Shown here: positions 60,047 to 64,000 of the stretch, in pieces
How the letters are laid out: each line of letters begins with the position of its first letter
How positions within the stretch are numbered: position 1 is the first letter of the stretch
Assembly: GCA_030765065.1 (NCBI GenBank)
Contig: CM060990.1
Location: 460,000,321 to 460,064,320 of the forward strand
Length of the DNA: 64,000 nucleotides
From: Deroplatys truncata
Lineage: Eukaryota > Arthropoda > Insecta > Mantodea > Mantidae
Direction of reading: 5' to 3'
Translations under genes and position numbers: made by a program
The notes under the pieces: model-generated
Told to the model about the DNA's origin: nothing
Seen by the model: the letters and a program-made list of their open reading frames with translations, nothing else
Databases searched by the model: none

Positions 60047-61628
60047 GCTATTCTCAATGGTTTTAGAGGAAATTAAGAAACAAACGTTCTTCTGGATTTT
60101 GAATGATCTGTAGCACTGGACTGATGAGCTGCAGTTGCGATACGAGAGGTTCAAAATGCGTCTAACTGGTGCCAAAGTGCGACATGTGTCGTGATAAGGG
60201 TGTTCCCTTAGGCGGAGCGAGTAAAAAAGAGCGGAAGTCAAGGTAGCAAGCCAAGAAGACTTGATGACTGAGCCACTATCTATGCTATCCTGCTATTCAA
60301 TCTGAAAGCGTGCTATTTTATTCACGCATTATTTCGTTTAAATGTATGCTTATAACAAAGCATGTTCAGAAAACTGTCAACTTTCATCACTTTAAAGCTA
60401 AAGTTTTCAATTTCATCCTCTATGCTGGAAAACTTGGAAGTTTGGTGTGTCCTACAGCGTGGATATTCCTATTTGATAAACGTCCAGCGCTTTTTAAGGT
60501 ACGCTTATTTACATCGATTTTATTTTAAAAGCCTTCCTGTTATTATATGAATACGAACATTTTACTAGGAAAACAGGTACATAAAATAAATGAAAGAATA
60601 TTTTCACGAAAATAAAATAATTAACAAAATACAATTACCCGTGGCTAGAAAATGGTAAATCTGAGTCAGCTTCAGTAAGCAAATGTCAATATAGCTAAAC
60701 CAATATAAGTATATTCTCATATAACTTCAATAGTAGAGAACCTGTACAAATCTACTCACAACAATATGAAATACAGATCTTCTGGAGAGTGAAAATAAAC
60801 ACAACAACAAAGCCTTACGCTCACCTACCGTTTACTCATAGATGGTGGGAAAGTAGATAGCAATAAAAAAGTCATCTTTATTTTTCAAAGAATTAACTAC
60901 CAGGCTTTGTATTCAACAAAAACCTTCCGAACAAACTGAATACAAGACACATAACTGACTAGCATTGCAATTGCGAGTGCCTTTTATGAGCTGGCTTGAA
61001 ACGTCTCAATTGCTCCCGAAACGAGCCTAATGGTAAGAGCCTAAGAAGAGAGTGAAAGCAAAGGATACCGCCTGTCGTCGATAAAATTGCGTCAATAATT
61101 AATTCGTATCTATGCTTTCTAATAATTCATGTAGAGCTATAGGTGTGCAACTTGCCAATCATTGGAAAGGTGAAAAATGTAGTGCTAAGGTAGCATTCAC
61201 TTTTGTGTCGATATTCTACCATTGAGGTACCGTGGTGTATACCTTGGAATGAGTTTGAGCTCATCTCATCTGATTCACGCATACTTTTAAAACGATCTCA
61301 GATACTCTAAGAAGTCGTACTTTAAAGGCGACTTGCAGTATTGCAATATTTTCCACCTGTACATGACCACTATGAAGGAATTGCCATTCAATTAATCCTA
61401 ATGGTGCGGCCAACTGTAAGCTCAAATCTAGAAGTACTTCTGGCGATGTAAGCCTCACTTGACATCCTTGAGTATCTGAAATATCGTTGAAGGTAAGCCG
61501 AGGGACATGAATCAACGAGACAAATTCAATGCGAGTTCAAAGACAATGGTCACGTTAGCTCAATAGCGAAGTGTCAGCATGGAATGTCAATGGGACATGG
61601 GAGTGAATTTTACTTTCTATACTTCGCG
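60047..61628. other. Unassigned AT-rich sequence
   Basis: No gene or repeat is recognised. The frame 61261-61515 (-) has no motif I can name. Confidence 0.5.
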
Positions 61629-62455
61629 CCTAGTAGATAAGTAGGGGAAATATTTCACTCTACATTTGAGGTCCCCTGAATAAAAAAAAATTGTATAAAA
61701 GGCCTGAGTGTTTGTTGTGTGTCCTTGAACAGCATAGCTCAATAACCAAAAGTCGGATAAATATCAAACTCATGTTTAACTTCCGTATCGTCCAAAGATG
61801 CGACACGAAGATTTTTTAGAAAATTCTCCACACCCCTAACTACCCTGGTAATTGAAGAATGTTAGGTATGTCTTTCTCAAAAAAGGCTATGGCGATTTTG
61901 ATTAAAACACATTATATTTAAGTTATTTAAATGACTAATAAAATGTGTATCTTGAATTTTTTGGGAATAGCCTGTAAAGTCCTCTTCATTCAGAAGCAAG
62001 TTCATATAATTTTGTATAACGGACAGACCATAAGAGATAAACTAAACTTTGCTGCATAAAAAAGTTATAGAGTTCTTTAAAACGCACAATTTATTTCAAA
62101 TAACTTTTTTGTGGCATCAGCCATTTCCGAGATATCCGTTATTACTTGTTTGAATTTTTCAATACTTTTGTTACTTTTAAGCGCTGTCGCTATTTATGGA
62201 GAGATAGTATGAAATTATAAGGCTAGCATATAACGAGCTGCTTTTAAACATCTGACTATCGTTTTGTTTCCTGCATCATACTTTAACCTACAACGAAATG
62301 TATAATGAAATTATTTCTGCAATGACTTGTATCGATTAATATGAAGAAGTAAATAGAAAATGAGCTTTCGTAATAATAGCTTGTTGAAGCCTATATAAAC
62401 GTAAACGATAGTGGGTTGAGAACGTTATGTGAATGTAACATCAGATTTGTTTCAT
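61629..62455 (+). repeat. Repeat E, near-complete copy
   Basis: Starts CTAGTAGATAAGTAGGGG, then TTGAGGTCCCCTGAAT, CAAAGATGCGACACGAAGAT, GGCGATTTTGATTAAAACAC, CCTGTAAAGTCCTCTTCATT, the core CAGCCATTTCCGAGATATCC (62119-62138) and the 3' block GTGGGTTGAGAACGTTATGT. It aligns over its length with the minus-strand unit at 56451-57300. Confidence 0.85.
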
Positions 62456-63315
62456 ATCTGACTCAACTTTCCAACCCTAGCCTACACACAGCCAATGTGA
62501 CATCACTAACCCAAGGCATGCCATTATTTGGACAAAAGCTTAAACGGCGCCTCAACGTGGGAAGGTTATATATCAATTGATGTAATTTTTCTAAAGTACT
62601 GAATATACTTCATAGCTTATGCATGCTAAAAGTTTCTCTCAGGAAACGCAGCGTTTGAGAGGAGCTGGACATCGTCCTGTAGTGTTTCACTCGGATGCTA
62701 TTGATTAGTAAGTTTACTTTGGTGTCAAAGGTTTCTCTAGTTAATCGATTCTACATTATAGCCACATAGCAATTAGGTAACTTTGCCACTGGCAGTGCCA
62801 GCATGCTCTACAAGGCCTCTCATTCCTCAACAACCAAGTAATAAGTACACATCATCCAATTTGCAAACATCAACTATACAAAGATAAGTGTTAAACGCCA
62901 TGGTTGTATACTTTCACGGTATTTGAACCAATTTCCCTGACTTCAAGTTGCCTAATGCTGTGAGATGTATGTACCGGCAGATCTCTCGTAATAAATGGAG
63001 TGCATTTTGGTTATACTTTACCGCATTATCATAGTCAATCTGCGTTATTGCAACTGCTGTCTAACGGCAAATGCAGTATACTTCAAATATATACAGTTCA
63101 GTTACTTATGTTCCCTAAAGTAATAGATGCTTTAGAGAATCAGAGTTGCTGTCTAAGTCCCGGATTAACCACAACTTCTCTGTTCTAATGGGGAGCTTTC
63201 CGGAAGCAATTCGCAGCTTTCCCGCTAGTGAGCGTCGGAGGGCTTCGCGGTCTAAAGTAAGAGAGCTAGTGTCCGGACAACCTATCTATAGAATAGGTTG
63301 CGTAAAATACATATA
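62456..63315. other. Unassigned AT-rich sequence
   Basis: No gene or repeat is recognised. The frames at 63000 and 63146 (+) have no motif. Confidence 0.5.
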
Positions 63316-63317
63316 TA

Positions 63318-64000
63318 CAGGATGTTAATAAACTACACCGACCTCATTTCACAGATTTTAGACGTGTTTGACATAAGCAATTTGATATAGGAAATGCACA
63401 GTCCACGCCTAAACATAATGCAGTTTACGGTGTTAAACACAGATGCAGATAAGTCGGTGTTAAAGCAAAGCCGGATGAAAAATTGGCTTAGAATGTCTTT
63501 AAAACTGCTGCATGAGTAAAGAAATATCGATTTTCAGCAGCTCGTTATTAGCGTTCTCAAGATTTAATGCCACAAGTATCTCTCAAATCTCGAACTAATC
63601 ACTTGACAGTGCGAGAGTGAACATCGATTAATTGACTTCTTGCGTTATGCAGCTTACTCTAGACATTTCTTTAACTGCTCGAGTGGCTCAATGAGTGTCG
63701 CCAAAAGCTGTTGTCCCGAAGGTTTGTTTCCTGTTATGCAATTAATCGTTTTTTAATCTCACACGAAGAAAAGCTGCGATACGTATACTCAGGACGCGAT
63801 TCTGATTTGTGCAGTAACACTACTATCATTTCCTTGATTCGACTCAATGAGGTTAGTATGTTGAGGACTGTCTATGAGAACAACATAGAGAACATGTACA
63901 CCTTCTCTCAACTTGCAGATATACACCTCATTTGCGGTGAAACAAGAAATAGTGGTTTAGCTGTTGCAGCACTGTACAGGGAATGGTATCCCGATAGGCG
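63318..64000 (+). mobile_element. Mariner-like element, 5' end, runs off the window
   Basis: CAGGATGTTAATAAACTACA at 63318 next to TA resembles the left terminus (CAGGGTGT-AATAA type) of DUF4817-containing mariner-like elements. A 575-bp leader follows and then the start of a transposase at 63894. The right half lies beyond the window. Confidence 0.6.
63894..64000 (+). CDS. Mariner-like transposase N-terminus (DUF4817), partial
   Basis: From the ATG at 63894 the frame stays open for 35 codons to the window edge. It reads MYTFSQLADIHLICGETRNS, then a segment ending ALYREWYPDR. This matches the N-terminal helix-turn-helix of DUF4817-type transposases, which has the pattern (F/Y)-x-E-LADMH-(L/F)-(V/I)-YG-x-C-N-G, then A-(V/A)-x-EY-x-R-x-(Y/F)PNR. 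Unlike the relics at 5.7 and 33 kb, this copy retains its N-terminus and shows no damage in the visible part. Whether the rest is intact cannot be judged here. Its product would cut and paste the element at TA sites in the nucleus. Confidence 0.8.
   Translation, partial: MYTFSQLADIHLICGETRNSGLAVAALYREWYPDR

Noticed and set aside
63680-63740. GAGTGGCTCAATGAGT ... GAAGGTTTGTTTCC as a tRNA-like head
   Set aside because: The B box is poor, and the sequence lies in the leader of the mariner-like element.

Overview
The window is a eukaryotic, AT-rich, repeat-dominated stretch in which I find no host protein-coding gene. There are no splice-linked exons with a recognisable product and no real tRNA or rRNA gene. 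What it holds is mobile elements: tRNA-headed SINEs, broken or partial DDE transposases of the kinds common in arthropods (Tc1-like, DUF4817-type mariner-like, ZMYM1-like hAT), an unassigned 850-bp repeat, and many microsatellites. This suggests an arthropod, probably an insect with a large genome. The SINE head, with a GACTCGCATTCGGGAGG-type core followed by a GGTTCGATCC-type box B, resembles SINEs I associate with polyneopteran insects; that assignment is a guess from memory. The window is most likely intergenic or deep intronic.

Layout. 1-5.7 kb: mostly unique AT-rich sequence. 5.7-7.3 kb: a decayed mariner-like transposase split by a SINE with a 9-bp target duplication. 8.3-8.9 kb: a long SINE. 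9.4-9.8 kb: a minus-strand hAT relic. 13.7-14.8 kb: a diverged threefold repeat. 17-33 kb: scattered SINEs, short tRNA-like heads and a deleted mariner-like fragment (about 33.1 kb). 35.7-37.3, 14.9-15.7 and 40.4-43.8 kb: GC-richer unique sequence that is not obviously transposon-derived. 44.4-49.3 kb: an unassigned repeat copy, then a nested structure in which a 257-bp host tandem repeat carries a Tc1 element, which carries a second TA-duplicating transposon, which contains another copy of the unassigned repeat. 50.4-51.1 kb: a SINE inside a SINE. 52-62.5 kb: five more copies of the 850-bp repeat, two of them head to tail, interspersed with long SINEs. 63.3 kb to the end: the 5' end of a mariner-like element whose transposase runs off the window.

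The features do not form a pathway; together they give an insertion history. Because many insertions have visible target-site duplications, relative ages can be read directly: the mariner-like relic is older than SINE-B, SINE-C is older than SINE-B, and the 257-bp tandem repeat is older than Tc1, which is older than the nested TA element. SINE, TE and repeat family names used here (SINE-A, B, C, D, F; repeat E) are local labels, not database names.
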